Assembly (NCBI GenBank): GCA_905147135.1 | Contig: LR990056.1 | Coordinates: forward strand, 13,278,001 to 13,342,000 | Origin: Blastobasis lacticolella | Taxonomy: Eukaryota > Arthropoda > Insecta > Lepidoptera > Blastobasidae | Direction of reading: 5' to 3' | Length of the DNA: 64,000 nt | Position numbers and translations under genes: made by a program | Part shown: piece after piece, positions 20,193 through 32,196 of the stretch | Layout of the letters: each line of letters starts with the position of its first letter | Position numbering within the stretch: the first letter of the stretch is position 1 | The notes under the pieces: generated by a model | What the model saw: the letters and a program-made list of their open reading frames with translations, nothing else | What the model was told of the DNA's origin: nothing | Databases searched by the model: none

Positions 20193-20693
20193 ATGATGAC
20201 AATATTTGTATGTGGTTTGTTGCCAAAGCTCATTTTAATTAGCTCTTTCTATAGACACGCGGAAAATATACTTGACGGTAGGTTGTTTGGTTATTTTTTT
20301 AATCAAATCAGTATGAGTAGAGTTCTATAGGCCGCCTGAAGGAGATTTCTTCTTAGTAGTAAGTCGTGCCTTTTGGGTCGCGCTAGTTTTGTAATTTGTG
20401 TATGCTATTTAGTTATGCTAGTTGGTAGTTTAGTTCAATAAACAGTAAAATTAAAAATTAAAAAAGCAGATACCGCTCCCACTATTACAGATTTTATCAC
20501 ATAGCAATAATTTATGTTTGAAAGGAGATCTCATCAGTGATTCCATGAAACTGTTTATAAAAGCTTTTGTTAGATATAAGCTAAAACGCTTCTATGGTGT
20601 TCGCTCAAACCAGAATATATTGACGCAAGTGTTGCCAATTAAGTTATTATATTAGCCCACAGGATTAGTAACCTGAAATGGCAATTGTGGTGG
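20193..20693. other. no gene recognised
   Basis: AT-rich, with a TTAGTTCAATAAACAGTAAAA stretch (about 20422) that could be a retroposon 3' end. No frame supported. Confidence 0.4.
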
Positions 20694-20960
20694 TCATCTT
20701 GGCGTGCGAGACATTAGTCTCGGTTGTGCTCTCGAGGGCCTGGGGTTTGCCTTGACCATCCAGGATTTGGCAGATCAGGTAATTACAGTGGAGCCACTGC
20801 CACCTGACCCCCGTGACCCAGTTAACAGACCTTGCTACACATTCGGTCGCCTGATAGCAGCGGTTAGTGGTGACCAAATACATTCACTAGTACATAACTC
20901 GGAAAAGAGTTACTGGTACATGGCGACGCTATGGTTCGGACCCGGTACCTCCGTGTACGC
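20694..20960 (-). repeat. SINE-A copy, internally deleted
   Basis: Minus-strand SINE-A from CATCTTGGCG at the tail side to the head (GACCCGGTACCTCCGTGTACG). The segment between GGTCGCCTGA and AGCAGCGGTTAGTG lacks the GTGCAGGTTTCATCACGATG block. Confidence 0.75.
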
Positions 20961-21177
20961 TCCCCCCAATACTCCTGCTGACACTAGAGGTCGTAAAATG
21001 TGAGACCCATAGTAGTTTACCCAAACTCCTGAAAAACTTTCACTAAAATTTCGAATATTCAAGCTATTCCCAAATGTTACTTACTTAGTTACTTCAAGAC
21101 TCGTAAAAATAATAGGATCCCGCAGGATAGTCGAGAGTTAGTACAGTTTGACACTTTGTGTTGTGCATTCTTTGTGT

Positions 21178-21350
21178 TGGGCAGAAATTGAAATGATGAA
21201 CTTTAGTTTCTGTTACGGGTCTGGGTGTTCTATGTATAATAAGTATGTATTTAAAATATTTAAGTAGTTTATCAGTTATCTAGCACCCATAGCACAAGCT
21301 TTGCTTAGTTTGGGGCTAGATGGCACTGTGTGAATTTGTCCACGAATATT
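21178..21350 (+). repeat. SINE-B copy without head
   Basis: Starts TGGGCAGAAATTGAAATGAT and continues to GGGGCTAGATGGCACTGTGT and TCCACGAATATT. The tRNA-like head is absent apart from its last bases. Confidence 0.75.
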
Positions 21351-21521
21351 TATATTTATTTTCGAATATTTATTTATTCTTGGGGGAACTCTATTCTATT
21401 ATATGTAGATTAAAACACTTATATACACTAGTTCCACTGAATTTATTATACTTATAAACTTTTTATTACCTGCGACCGGTTTCGAATATCATCTTCTGGC
21501 ATTGTTTACATTTCAAGGTTT

Positions 21522-21660
21522 ATTTATTTATTGGAGTACCAACAGCTATATAAAACATAATAAATATTATCTTAGAGTCAATAAGCCAATTACAGGTCCT
21601 CGCTAGTAATAAATTGTCGTTAATTAAAAGTTTCTAAATACATATAATGTATTCAGTGGA
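21522..21660. repeat. family G LINE-like 3' end
   Basis: TTTATTTATTTATTGGAGTA, CCAACAGCTATATAAAACAT, AATAAATA. The same start recurs at 62470-62530 (TTATTTATTTATTGGAATAC, CCAACAGCTATATCAAACAT). A TTTA-repeat beside a shared unique sequence suggests a minus-strand LINE 3' end. Confidence 0.5.
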
Positions 21661-22354
21661 ACTTTGTGTAAAAGTGTTTAATCTATAATTAGTACACTGT
21701 AGAAAAACACCCGGGTAAAAACCGCTCGATTGTCAAATATGGAGTCCTATGAAATTACCGTTTTGTTTGAAGAAAATGACGCAAACTGAAGTTTTCATAT
21801 AAGCAAATTTTTCAATTTCTAGAAAATGTAGCCATTTAATTAAGTACATACCATTTCATTTCGATAACTACCCTTTCCATAAAATTACATCTGGATAAGG
21901 AGACAAAACTGAGGACAAATAAAACGGGGTACTTTCAAACCCTTATATACTTGGGAAATACTTTTTATTCAATTTTAGGGTCTTGCTGGCATCTAAACAT
22001 ACTTTATTTTCAAAATGTTCTGTACAATTAAAAATATTAGAGCAAATACGTAATGGAGAAAAAAGCCAAATTCATAGGTAAGGACCCAATATTTAAAAAT
22101 AGCCTCCCTTCGCAGTCTTCATTGTTTGGAAACAACCAGCAAGCAATAATATGATATGTCAGAGCTGTCACTATATGAGCAGTTGTAAATACGCTACGCA
22201 ACGGGCACGCTAGGGAGATGTGTCAGTTTCGGTAGCGATCTATTGTGTCTGCATTACCTTGAGGGAATTCATTATTATACCATCTCTGTTCCGTCGTGGG
22301 TAATAAAGGAAGGTGTGTATAATTGTTGACGATATTACCACACAGTTATTTGTA
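21661..22354. other. no gene recognised
   Basis: AT-rich. 21700-22100 resembles 6960-7390 in scattered blocks (AAGCAA, TTTCAATTT, GACCCAATATT), so both may descend from one old repeat. No frame is supported. Confidence 0.35.
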
Positions 22355-22447
22355 TCTGGGCGCCTTCAAGGCTAGTGTGAACAGGATGTTCCTAGATAGG
22401 CATGCTCCATCTACGGCCGCATCGTCACCAGATGAAATGACGGTCTA
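22355..22447 (+). pseudogene. family D LINE C-terminal scrap
   Basis: Translates as GAFKASVNRMFLDRHAPSTA followed by a short tail and stop, matching the end of the family D copy at 58675-58823. Confidence 0.6.
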
Positions 22448-23884
22448 ATGCCTAGCTAGTTCGCGTGATAAAAACAAATTAATTTACGGTTTCATGGTGG
22501 CATAATTTGAGCAATGGAAGCACATTCAATCTGCGAAATAAAATTCTTAAACACAAGGACTACGTCTCGTGTATCTTAATTCGAAGAATCCAACAATTCT
22601 GCTCAGAAGTGAAAGTACGCAATAGGCCCATAATATTGGCACTTTGCCAAAATTAGAACTCGTTCTGCCGCATCGATCGTACGAATCTCATATTAACATA
22701 GAATGTGAATATCAGACAATAAATTAATGAGCTTCAGGTTTTTATTTATTACGCCCGAGTTTCAGGTAGGCACTCCACTTTATTATTCACTGGGATAATT
22801 TGTAATAGGCTTTGTTAGAAAATTGTATGTAGGTAGGTGGCTAATATTTGGACCTTACCTTTGGAATTGGCGTTTTTTTGCAGGTCTACATTTGCTCATA
22901 ATATTTGTAATTGAACATAACATATTAAAGAAAGGCCCTGAAAATACGCCTTTAACAAGGTGTAATTTTATGAAAAAAAAGGGGTAAAAAGAACTGATCT
23001 GCACCAGTTAGCTTAATGTTGTCTGATTATATGCAGTCACAATGTAATCTCAAGAAATTGAATAAATTGATAGTATGAAAACTACAATTTCTCATTTTCG
23101 CCATATAAAACGCTAATTTCATAGGTAAAGAGTAATATGAGGTACTGTTATAAATAAATAAATATGCTTGGACAACCTCACACAGCGCCATCTATCATAT
23201 TCTATATATATTAACGTCTTATTAAAGGTCGCATAATTAAAGAGAGAACCAAAAGTACCGACACAGCGCAGATAATTATTAAGCTGAACTAACCGCTGAG
23301 GTAAATTAGTTCTTGGGTAGTGATCGCGACTCGGCAAGCGTAGCTCGACGAAAACCTGCAAGCTGGTGGTCAGAGCGATAGTTGTAATAAGTACTTCAAA
23401 GGGTCATATTTGTAAAAAAATATGTAGAACATATTTGTAAAAATCTGTTTAAGTCAATTACGGCCTTATTTTGTTTCTAATGACATAGTAATGACAGATG
23501 GGCAATGCACTTTTAATAATATTTTCAATGCAGACACTATTTCATCAAAATTTTATGTAAAATATCATAAACTCTTCTACTTACATGAAATTTTAACGAA
23601 TACGATTATTAATATCATCCACAACCTGTGACCGTTTACAAATTACTTCGAACCGAAAGGTCAACGACTTTATTGTTATTCTATTTGACACCTACTAATG
23701 TCTGATGGTGTACGGACTATGTTTAAATACACATTAGAAAACGTTACTGTCCATTTGAGATCCTATCTTCTTACACTCAAAGACATTAGCCTTTGACACC
23801 CATATTGAAGGGTTTGGTTGGTTGTTTTACTCTGCCGGACACCACGTACAGCATTACCTGACAGAACCGAATAATTATCATCAT
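22448..23884. other. no gene; SINE-B scrap at 23150-23197
   Basis: AT-rich sequence. A minus-strand SINE-B terminus (AATATGCTTGGACAACCTCA, CACAGCGCCATCTATC) lies at 23150-23197. The 80-codon frame over it is a by-product. Nothing else is recognised. Confidence 0.5.
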
Positions 23885-24080
23885 CATCCTAGCGTTCATC
23901 CCGGCTTGTGTCAGGGTCCGCTTTCCTAGTTTTCTTTCTCAACTTTGCCCGGTCTCAAGCATCCTCCCGTCGAAAGCTATTGACTCTCGCATCCAACTCG
24001 GCGAAGTCAATCCATCGCTTCCTGGGTCCCGCTGGTCTTTCCTGATATGTGTCCCTGTGGCTTTCGCAGGCCCGTCACCT
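23885..24080 (-). repeat. retroposon with ATC-type tail
   Basis: On the plus strand ATCATCATCATCCTAGCG leads into CATCCCGGCTTGTGTCAGGG, TCCGCTTTCCTAG, and a GC-richer body to about 24080. An ATC microsatellite next to a conserved-looking block is the layout of SINE or RTE 3' ends in this window, so this is likely a further retroposon family, minus orientation. Confidence 0.45.
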
Positions 24081-24779
24081 ACCGCAACAGAATCCCATTG
24101 TAAAACTGACACCCGAATCGCAAACGATACTTGTAGTAAAGTAGTCTTACTTGTCCATAGTTATCGTAAACGGCTCTTTACTAAGTGAATCATCTTAATC
24201 TAGACACCTTCAAGGGTAGAGGTACTAAGCTCACTCGCTCCCCTCCTAAGCGTTAATTATGACGGACACATAGCGCCGATCACCACTGAAGTATTGTCAG
24301 TTAGAACCCTGTGCGCTCTTGAGACCTCTTAATAAAAAATAATTAAAAATATTGACTCGAATTATAACATTTTGATAATATATAGGTTTGCGCGAACTCC
24401 AGATAACGAACTGGGAACAAGTGGCGCAGGATAGGGACCAATGGCGAGTTCTTGTGTCGGAGGCCAAGATCCACTTCGGGTCGCTGAGCCAGCGAAGTAA
24501 GTAAGTAAGTAATATATAGGTTTACAAAGTGACAGTAGTATGGCAAAAATTTACAACCCTGCCTCCTAAACTAGGAATAAATCCTGTATCGGAAGAGACA
24601 GTGTTCGATACTGTCGTCATAAATGCCATTTAGCCACATTGCGTGAGTAGACCTGTATGTCAGTGGGATATGTGTTATAGTCGTGTGTGTAATAACGTTT
24701 CTGAATACGGCAAAGAATCTTTAAACAAATGTCCCTTCTTATACACGACTAGCATTTTTTACCTGCTTCTTTGTCTTCG
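24081..24779. other. no gene recognised
   Basis: 24370-24500 (GCGCGAACTCCAGATAACGA to CGCTGAGCCAGCGAAGTAAG) is GC-richer than its surroundings and ends in GTAAGTAAGTAAG, possibly a degraded LINE C terminus on the plus strand. No intact frame. Confidence 0.35.
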
Positions 24780-25440
24780 TAAAATTCGTTTACTACGTCC
24801 CGGCCCGTTCCCGTGGGAACCACGTTGAATTTCGGGATAAACTGTACTCTATGTTACTCGCTGACAATGTAGCTTTCTATAGATGAAAAAAATTTCAAAA
24901 TTATTCGGGCAGTTTTTTGTTTATCAATTGTTTTCTTTCTATATTACTACTAGTGGACCCGGCGCGACATCCTTTACGTACACCTACTTTATCCCTATTA
25001 ATTTAATAAGTATTATTATCATATCTTGACATATTAGAAAATGTAAATCAATTATAGATATACGCCTGAAATGGTAGGAATTTGGTGGGAAAGAAGCTAC
25101 TGCATCTAGAACTGCAAAATCACGTAACCCAAACTCCATTTTCAATAAAATTTTGATTTATCTCATTTCATTTCCCTACTGACCCTTTTTTCTTGCTCTT
25201 AAACCTTTCTCTTGAATATTCTATCTATTGACGAAAACCTCATTTAAATCCGTTGCGTAGTTTAAAAGATTTAAGCTTACATAGATATATACATAGGGAC
25301 AGGCGGTGGAAAGCAACTTCGTTTGATACTATGTATAGATTACTAGCTTTTGCCCGCAATTTCGTCCACGTAAAATTCGGTTATATCGTTCCAGACCCAT
25401 TCCCGCAGGACCCACATTAAATTTATATTAATTTAGGCCT
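24780..25440 (+). repeat. family H dispersed repeats, several pieces
   Basis: 24780-24850 (AAATTCGTTTACTACGTCCC, GTTCCCGTGGGAACCACG) and 25345-25440 (GCTTTTGCCCGCAATTTCGT, CCACGTAAAATTCGG, CATTCCCGCAGGACCC) are pieces of the same repeat. 24950-25340 begins CTACTAGTGGACCCGGCGCG and shares CCTTTTTTCTTGC, TCTATCTATTG and AAATCCGTTGCGTAG blocks with 59842-60090. From general knowledge, sequences beginning ACTAGCTxTTGCCCGC are among the commonest lepidopteran repeats; they are non-coding. Confidence 0.5.
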
Positions 25441-25839
25441 ATATGCTATAGGTTTAGTACAGATAGGTAGTCAGGGAGCGCGATTCCAAAAGAGTAGTTG
25501 AACAACAGTGATTTACAACGAAACTCGGTCAGCCCACGACGGGAGCTCATTTTTGTGAGCCCATAATATATTTCAACTGCTGAAGTCGCTCGCCGAGCCT
25601 CATACATTACACGGCCCGAATATATCCGGCATTAATTCTGGAGCTTAGGATGTGAACCGAGGAGTTTGTTGTACTTGAAGCCTTAAGTCAAGTTCCCACA
25701 CATTTTAATATGTTAAGCACAAGAAGGCTGTATTGTAGGCTGTTTTCTCATCAAAGTGTTAGTAGTTACCAACGGGAATAAGCGGAACTGTTATAGCGAA
25801 AGTATAATATGCAATAATTATGTTTTAGGTATGTTTACG
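25441..25839. other. no gene recognised
   Basis: Intermediate GC, no frame over 60 codons, no repeat identified. Confidence 0.45.
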
Positions 25840-25940
25840 GAGCTTCAGTGGCCGAGTAATTAAAGTATTCGTAGATACCAATGTTCCTATTGGGAGGAAA
25901 AACATTATGATGAAACCTGCACATTCAGGCGACTGAATGT
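25840..25940 (+). repeat. SINE-A with large internal deletion
   Basis: Head start GAGCTTCAGTGGCCGAGTAA joins directly to TACCAATG and then to AACATTATGATGAAACCTGC, ACATTCAGGCGACTGAATGT. The anticodon/T-arm region and most of the body are missing. Confidence 0.65.
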
Positions 25941-25944
25941 AGCC

Positions 25945-26028
25945 GACCCGTAACAGAAATTAAATTCATTATTTCAATTTCTGCTCGGCCGGAAATCGAA
26001 CCCGAGACCTCTGCGTGGCGTGGCAGGT
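25945..26028 (-). repeat. SINE-B head fragment
   Basis: Complement of the tRNA-Gly-like head (CTCGGCCGGAAATCGAACCC, GAGACCTCTGCGTGGCGTGG) plus the start of the body. It follows the SINE-A fragment by four bases in the opposite orientation. Confidence 0.75.
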
Positions 26029-27451
26029 AATGTAATAAGAAAATAAGAAAATAAGAAGTAGGAAGTAATGCAGTACATGGACCCCACATTCCACGTACAT
26101 GCCTGCTAGGCGCCGTGAGATTCCTTTCAAAGTAAACTTCCACGATGCGTGAACGAGGTCCATTACGTATATGCAATAGACTTGTTTAACAGGGCCGTAC
26201 TCAGGTATGAAGGGAAATAAAATGAACAAATTAAAATGTTGTGCAATCTCAAATCCCAAATATCTTACAACACGCGATCTAAAAATTGGAATAATAAACC
26301 CTTCCAAATTCATGTGAATTAAGCTAAAGAAATTATAGTCGCCATTATTTATTCTCTAGAATATCAATTAAATGAGATTATATTATATCTTATTAATCGA
26401 TGCGGGCGTGATGTATGTATGTATTATATTAACAAACCAAAAGTAAACTTAATATTTTACTTATTCCATAGATCGTAAATAAATGGCAAGATTAACTGAG
26501 CTGTAACTCACGAAAATAGCACTTCGTACCACCCGCTCCTCAATCATTCTTATAACTCTCTTTAAAATGATATAAAAAGGCTTAGAAAAGAAGATTGAGT
26601 TTTGAGTCATTGACAGGCGTGAGTAGAGCAATCACGAAAACCACACCACATTCATTGAATTCCACATGGTCAAGCAGTAAAAAAATATATTTAAAAGTAG
26701 CCTATGTGTATTAGAGATTTTTCAGACAGTGAGCGGTCACCAGGCTGAATACATCATCGTCGATCACCCGAATATATCAGCGCCTCTTCTAAATACCCAT
26801 TATAAATAGTAAGGTAGGTATACTTAATCATAGACAGAATCTACACTTAAAATCAGTTGTATTAGCAGTCAAAACTCACTTAACAATTGTAAAAAAAAAG
26901 AAAAGTAATCGGAAGGGGCTGTGTCGAAACAAACAAGAAATACAAATCACGGCTATCGTTAAAACGAGGTAGGCATGGGCCACACGAGGATACCCCAATG
27001 TACGACTCTGAGCGAGCGAGGTAGTTTAGAGAGCGTCTCAAACCTGCCAGGTGCGCTTAGTAAACGACGCCTACTCCGCGTGTATGACTACCTCTGCCAT
27101 CGATCATAGGTAAACGTTTCACGTTAAAAAGAATAGTCCGAGTCCATCCCTGCATTTATATAGCAGTCAATAAGCGCGGAATCCAATAAAGTCCACTAGA
27201 CCGTCGACGGCGGCGTCCTGGATTAAACTTATTGTGCTATTCGCTATTGCCTTCCGATTGAGGTGTATTCGCGCTTATATGTGACACGTGTGATTTGAAA
27301 TCCGTATTATTAAGGAAAACCTTTTAAGGTTTTGCGATGTTATCTCTGGGGCTGTAAGTGAGTAGGTTATCGGGTTTTCTATGCTATAAAATGCATGTAT
27401 TGTACTTATAGAAGGATGGACTAGGACCCGACCTAGTGGTATGTTGTTTTT
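26029..27451. other. no gene recognised
   Basis: The 114-codon minus frame at 25969-26313 runs out of the SINE-B fragment into AT-rich sequence and is hydrophobic without a known pattern; I do not call it. 26960-27120 is GC-richer (GGCATGGGCCACACGAGG, TGCGCTTAGTAAACGACGCC) and may be an old coding remnant but nothing is identifiable. Confidence 0.4.
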
Positions 27452-27684
27452 GATAACCTTAGTGGTTCGGTTAGTCAACAGCCGGTCTGACACGCTGAGG
27501 TCCCAGATTCGATTCCCGGCCGGGCAGAAATTTAAATGACGAATTTTAATTTCTGGGTGTAGTATGTATAATAAGCATGTTTAAAAAAATTTATGTAAGT
27601 AGTTTATCAATGTTGTGGCACCTTTTTGCTTACTTTGGGGCTAGATGGAGCTGTGTGAATTGTCGAAGCATATCCAAGCATATT
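27452..27684 (+). repeat. SINE-B copy, full length
   Basis: GATAACCTTAGTGGTTCGGT, box B-region GATTCGATTCCCGGCCGGGC, body with a short deletion after TTTCTGGGTG, and end GGGGCTAGATGGAGCTGTG. It is the first of two same-strand copies 180 bases apart. Confidence 0.8.
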
Positions 27685-27861
27685 GTAAAACGTCAAACGG
27701 GAAAGCTTGAGCATGGTCGATAGGTCTGGCAACATTTGGGGGACAGTCGTCTCTGTGATGACAGTGTCGATAAACATTTGGTCTGGGAATGAATAAACAC
27801 GGGACGCGTTCTTTTGTCAACGGAAATGAAAAAAATTAAATGTAGGATACACACGATTCAC

Positions 27862-28110
27862 AATGAGTGGTTAAGTTGGTTAAGATGCATCTGCCACGCA
27901 GAGGTTTCGGGTTCGATTCCCGGTCGGGCAGAAATTGAAATGATGAATCTTAATTTCTGTTACGGGTCTGGGTGTTATATGTGTAGGTAATAAGTATGTA
28001 TTAAAAATTTATAAGTAGTCTATCAGTTTTCTGGCACCTATAACACAAGCTACGTTTACTTTGAGCCTAGATGGCGCTGTCTGAATTGTCCAAGCATATT
28101 TATTTATAAT
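27862..28110 (+). repeat. SINE-B copy, full length
   Basis: Head ATGAGTGGTTAAGTTGGTTA, CATCTGCCACGCAGAGG (anticodon-like GCC in CTGCCACG), box B GGGTTCGATTCCCGG, body and end TAGATGGCGCTGTCTGAATT, then TATTTATTTATAATTATG. Confidence 0.85.
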
Positions 28111-28193
28111 TATGTATTTAATGATTTACGTTTCAACCCATACTAAAGTAATACCAATACAATTTAAATGTAATAACTTCAATCAAACATTAG

Positions 28194-28262
28194 TAAGGCG
28201 GACCCTGGGCACTCGCGTGCCGCGCGAGGGTGCAACCTTGACATAATGCCAAGATGATGATG
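28194..28262 (+). repeat. SINE-A tail fragment
   Basis: AAGGCGGACCCTGGGCACTC, CGCGCGAGGGTGCAACC and ACATAATGCCAAGATGATGA: the last 65 bases of SINE-A only. Confidence 0.65.
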
Positions 28263-28286
28263 GTGATTATTTCAATCAAACATTTC

Positions 28287-28424
28287 TATACCGGGTGTTA
28301 CATACTATATGTATGAAGCCATGAACTAGATGGAGTGCTAAATGTATTAAAACGATAGGTACAATTATTCCACGTACGACAGAAATATACAGTTTCATAC
28401 ACATATTATGTAACACCCTGTATA
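28287..28424. mobile_element. 138-bp MITE, TATA-CAGGGTGTTACATA ends
   Basis: Left TATACCGGGTGTTACATA and right complement TATACAGGGTGTTACATA differ at one position; a weaker match continues inward (GTATGAAGC/GTATGAAAC). TA-rich edges suggest a Tc1/mariner-type target. A 61-codon frame overlapping it is incidental. Confidence 0.7.
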
Positions 28425-31400
28425 TCGATAAGACCAATAGCATAGCACCCACGGAATCCAACTAATCTCATCCCTCAAAAAGAGAGATTAAAGAGAGTCC
28501 CATGCACTGGGACAACAAGGACAATAAGGACAACTTTACCAAGCTTTTCCAGCACAAATTCTGGGTGAACCTTGAGTTTAAATTTATAGTGCCACTTGAC
28601 AGATACTAAGCTAACGCCTACTTGTACGGTGCCACAAATTTATCTGAAACGCTGATGGCGTTTGTAACGATCACTATGTACCATGAGCTCGTCACCGTAC
28701 AATATATTTATATATCATATGGTTGTAGTTGATGGACTTGGAAATGAATACGCACATCATACACAAAGCAGTGTGTGGTTAAAAAATAGTTTGCTTATCA
28801 TGATTTCTTTTAACAAATGCTCTCAAATACTTAACCAAAACTTGGTTTTGTAATAAACTTAAACAATTTATTTGACGATAAGAGAAATATTTTACTTCAA
28901 AAGCCCGTAATAAATTTACGCTATTGATTGGTTGGACGACAGGTAAAATATCGTGAATATCTTAAATGTTTGGCGTCAAGTATGGGACTCAAGAAAAATA
29001 CTCACAAGTGATAGTGATGTGAAATTAATACAAATACGTTCCAACGAAATATCGAAATAAATAATTAAATAAAAGCACACCTAAACATTAAATCTAGAAT
29101 TTAATTTTAATTTAACTTGTTTGATTATTCAAATTGATTTGCTTCATAGGAATTAAATATCTCTATACTCAGACTGATGAAACATTACATCGAGTTTATA
29201 GTACCTAAAATGTCTTTATATTGTTTACTTATAACTCCCTACATTATAAATTTTGGTCTTTAGAAATTTCACATCGAATCCATTTGCTTACGTATTTTTG
29301 TTTGCGTTGTTTAAATTTAATCGACTCGGTAAATAAATAAAACATCGTATGCACACATCCCTACATCCCTAGCATTTGTAACATTTAACTATTTTCGGTT
29401 AATCAGGAACATTTTGTAAAATTTATGGATGTGCGAACGTTATAAGAGCAGTCGCTTTAGACCTCATACACTTAGAAATATTTCATTTTTTGTTTGTTTG
29501 AAATATTGAACTGTGGGAATTTTGACGATAACGATTTAAAGCAAGGTGGCCAGAGTAGGAGAAACGTGACAGTCAGCCCTTGGGTCGCGTCGCGTGAACA
29601 TCATCGTATCCATTTCCGTAACTAAGAAACCCCAGGCTTTTCCAAATTTCCTCGAAAAATTCATTACAACTCGCGTGTAGTTTGTTAAATTAATTAGTGC
29701 TTTATTATTTTGTGTTATCTTTCAGCTTTGTGTCGTTTCTTTCGTTCTCTATCTATTTCTTAATCTACGTAGTGTCAGTGATTTGGTTTGTTTTACATTT
29801 GTGTTTTGTTTCTAAGTTTCGAAAGCGTAAGTTACATTCTCATTACTTTTATGGTAGTTATGAGTATTTATTAGGGCTCTTAGAGATTTCAACATAAGTG
29901 TGAAAGGTGATTAAAACACAAATTTTGAGGAAAATATTACCAAATTAAATATCATCAGTACTCACCCCCACTGAATAAAAAACTATAAAACTAACCTGGG
30001 ACACAGTTTCGGATGTGACATCGAATACACTCTAAGAGAATGAGTCCGGCACGAATCCCGACTTGGTCTTCGATGGCCTAGGCGCTCTAACTAAGTCTAC
30101 GCCTAGGTTTGCCACCGAATTCTGGTACGATTTTGGCCCATGTTCCGTTTAATACCCTTTGTGCTTTTAAAGCTTTAATGACATTTTCCTACGGACATGA
30201 ATCTCGAGTTTGGATCGATACCTGGCCCGAGTCGTTATCGTCCCTCACTAGGCACACAACTTACACACGCGAAGTAAATAAAATTTAAATAATAGTCTCT
30301 CCTTTGACTCGTGAGTCGATAGGTAGGACCATAATAATGCCTGACGAGATGATCGGAATATGTGTGACGGTTTGAGCGAAGTAGACAATAGGTCACTGGT
30401 TCGTTTGATTTCGAAGGCTTTGCTGGTTGGCTGAGATATGAGGTGTGATGGGAGTCTCAGTTCCTTATCGATTAGGTAGGTTTTCCGAGACCTAATGGCC
30501 TCTATTCTATATTATTTAAGTGAGGATAACGTTAGGGTTTCGCAATCATAGGGTTAGAGTGGCCACAGAAGAAAGAAGAATCCGTTGCCGTTTCGAGTGC
30601 TGTCAAAGCTAAGTCGCATGTTCACTTTAATACTTTGTTTGATTTTTGTACGGATTTTATAAATTGTTTGACTATTTCGATTTGCGTGGATTACATTTAA
30701 ATCATCTTATTTACGCGGATTTTGATATTTGACTTTACTTTTATTTATGTGAACTAAATTTTATTTATTTGCGAATATCTTCCTAATTCGTGCAGTTGAA
30801 TTACAGAGAATTGCTATAAAACTTACATATTCCTTGTGACGTTTTTAAAATATGTACACAACGTAATGGGTCTGAAAATTTAAATCAATAACTAGACGAT
30901 CATTTGCTTACGGCCAAATCACAATACGTGAAATGATATTTATTATGTTATGTCTACTCTTTATAGGTAGATACTCGTATGTGTGTATTTATACAGACAA
31001 ATAGGTAGCTAGGGTGACTGAGAAGTTACACGTTGCTGTTCTTAAATTGACATGACATTTTAAAAATGGTGACACAATTTCAATTTTGGCCACCGCACCG
31101 GGTCAAATGAGTTTGTGTCACTGTACGTAGACGTCTTTAAAGTCAATTGCAGTCTGCCTATTATTTTGTAACTGTCAGGAGCTTAACGATGTGAATGTGT
31201 TATCTTTAATTTTCATTGTGTATGTATAGAAATAGTGTAAACTCCGTACTTCAGATTTATTCAGGAACTTCATAACTATGATTATCATCATATTTCCAAT
31301 ATCGTTGGAAATTAATAATAACAATTAGTACGCTCTCCCGCTTCGTTCCTATTGTACGTGTAGTTATAACATTATTCATATAAAACCCAAAAAATGGCGA

Positions 31401-31913
31401 TGAACTCACAAAGTTCATATCAGTTACGTTTCACAGATGATGAAACTATACGTAACGTATAGTTATTTAAATTATTTTCTTATGTAAGTGATGTTACCTA
31501 AATATTTTATGAGAATAAATATGTTTAACCCTATCGTACCGACACGGTCCAGAATATGTTCAACCTAGCGGAAGACCTTTGTCAACCTCCACATGACTAT
31601 CATTAGTAATTAAAACTATTATTACTACAACCTAAAGTAACCCCCCAAAGCATGTCTCTTGTATTCTATTGTTAGACATTTATAATTTCTCTGTAGGAAG
31701 CCAGTAACTAGCGTAAATCTGTGGGAGAACTATTTACAATGTGCGCTCTCGGTCGCCAACTTTTGAAACATGTGGCAGTTGACGTAGCGTGTAGCTTCTG
31801 GGTGTGGTGTCAGTGGTAGCGTAGCTTAGGATTGTAATTATAGTGGTATGGGTATGGTGGTCGTAGGTAACATATACTTCAGATAAGATTTTATACCTGA
31901 TTTTATATATTTT
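28425..31913. other. longest stretch with no recognised repeat or gene
   Basis: About 3.5 kb without any of the repeat families above. 29530-29640 and 30020-30270 are GC-richer. The 66-codon frame at 29697-29897 (MLYYFVLSFSFVSF...) is a hydrophobic translation of T-rich DNA with no support. AT-rich blocks dominate. This could be intronic or regulatory host DNA, but I see no exon, splice pair or promoter that I would defend. Confidence 0.45.
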
Positions 31914-32157
31914 GACGACCTGAGTGGTTCAGTGGTCAACAACCGGTCTGCCACGCAAGAGGTCCCGGGTTCGATTCCCGGCCGGGCAGCAATTTAAATG
32001 ATGAATTTTAATTTCTGTTACGGGTCTATGTTTAATAAGTATGTATTAAAAAAAAAGTATATAAGTAGTATATCAGTTAGCTAGCACCCATAGTACAAGC
32101 TTTGCTTTGTTTGGGGCTAGATGGCGCTGTGTGAATTTGTCCACGATTATTTATTTC
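31914..32157 (+). repeat. SINE-B, best full-length copy
   Basis: Used as the reference. The head (GACGACCTGAGTGGTTCAGT, GGTCTGCCACGCAAGAGG, GGGTTCGATTCCCGGCCGGG) closely follows tRNA-Gly with a GCC anticodon, including both internal Pol III promoter boxes. The body runs GCAATTTAAATGATGAATTT, TAATAAGTATGTATTAAAAA, AGCTAGCACCCATAGTACAA, GGGGCTAGATGGCGCTGTGT, TTGTCCACGATTATTTATT. No protein is encoded. Confidence 0.88.
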
Positions 32158-32196
32158 TTTATATCGTTAAACAAATTAACAAATACTTCCGCAAAT

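Noticed and set aside
29697..29897. 66-codon hydrophobic frame
   Set aside because: Phe/Leu/Tyr-rich translation of T-rich DNA, no homology cue, no support from flanking signals.
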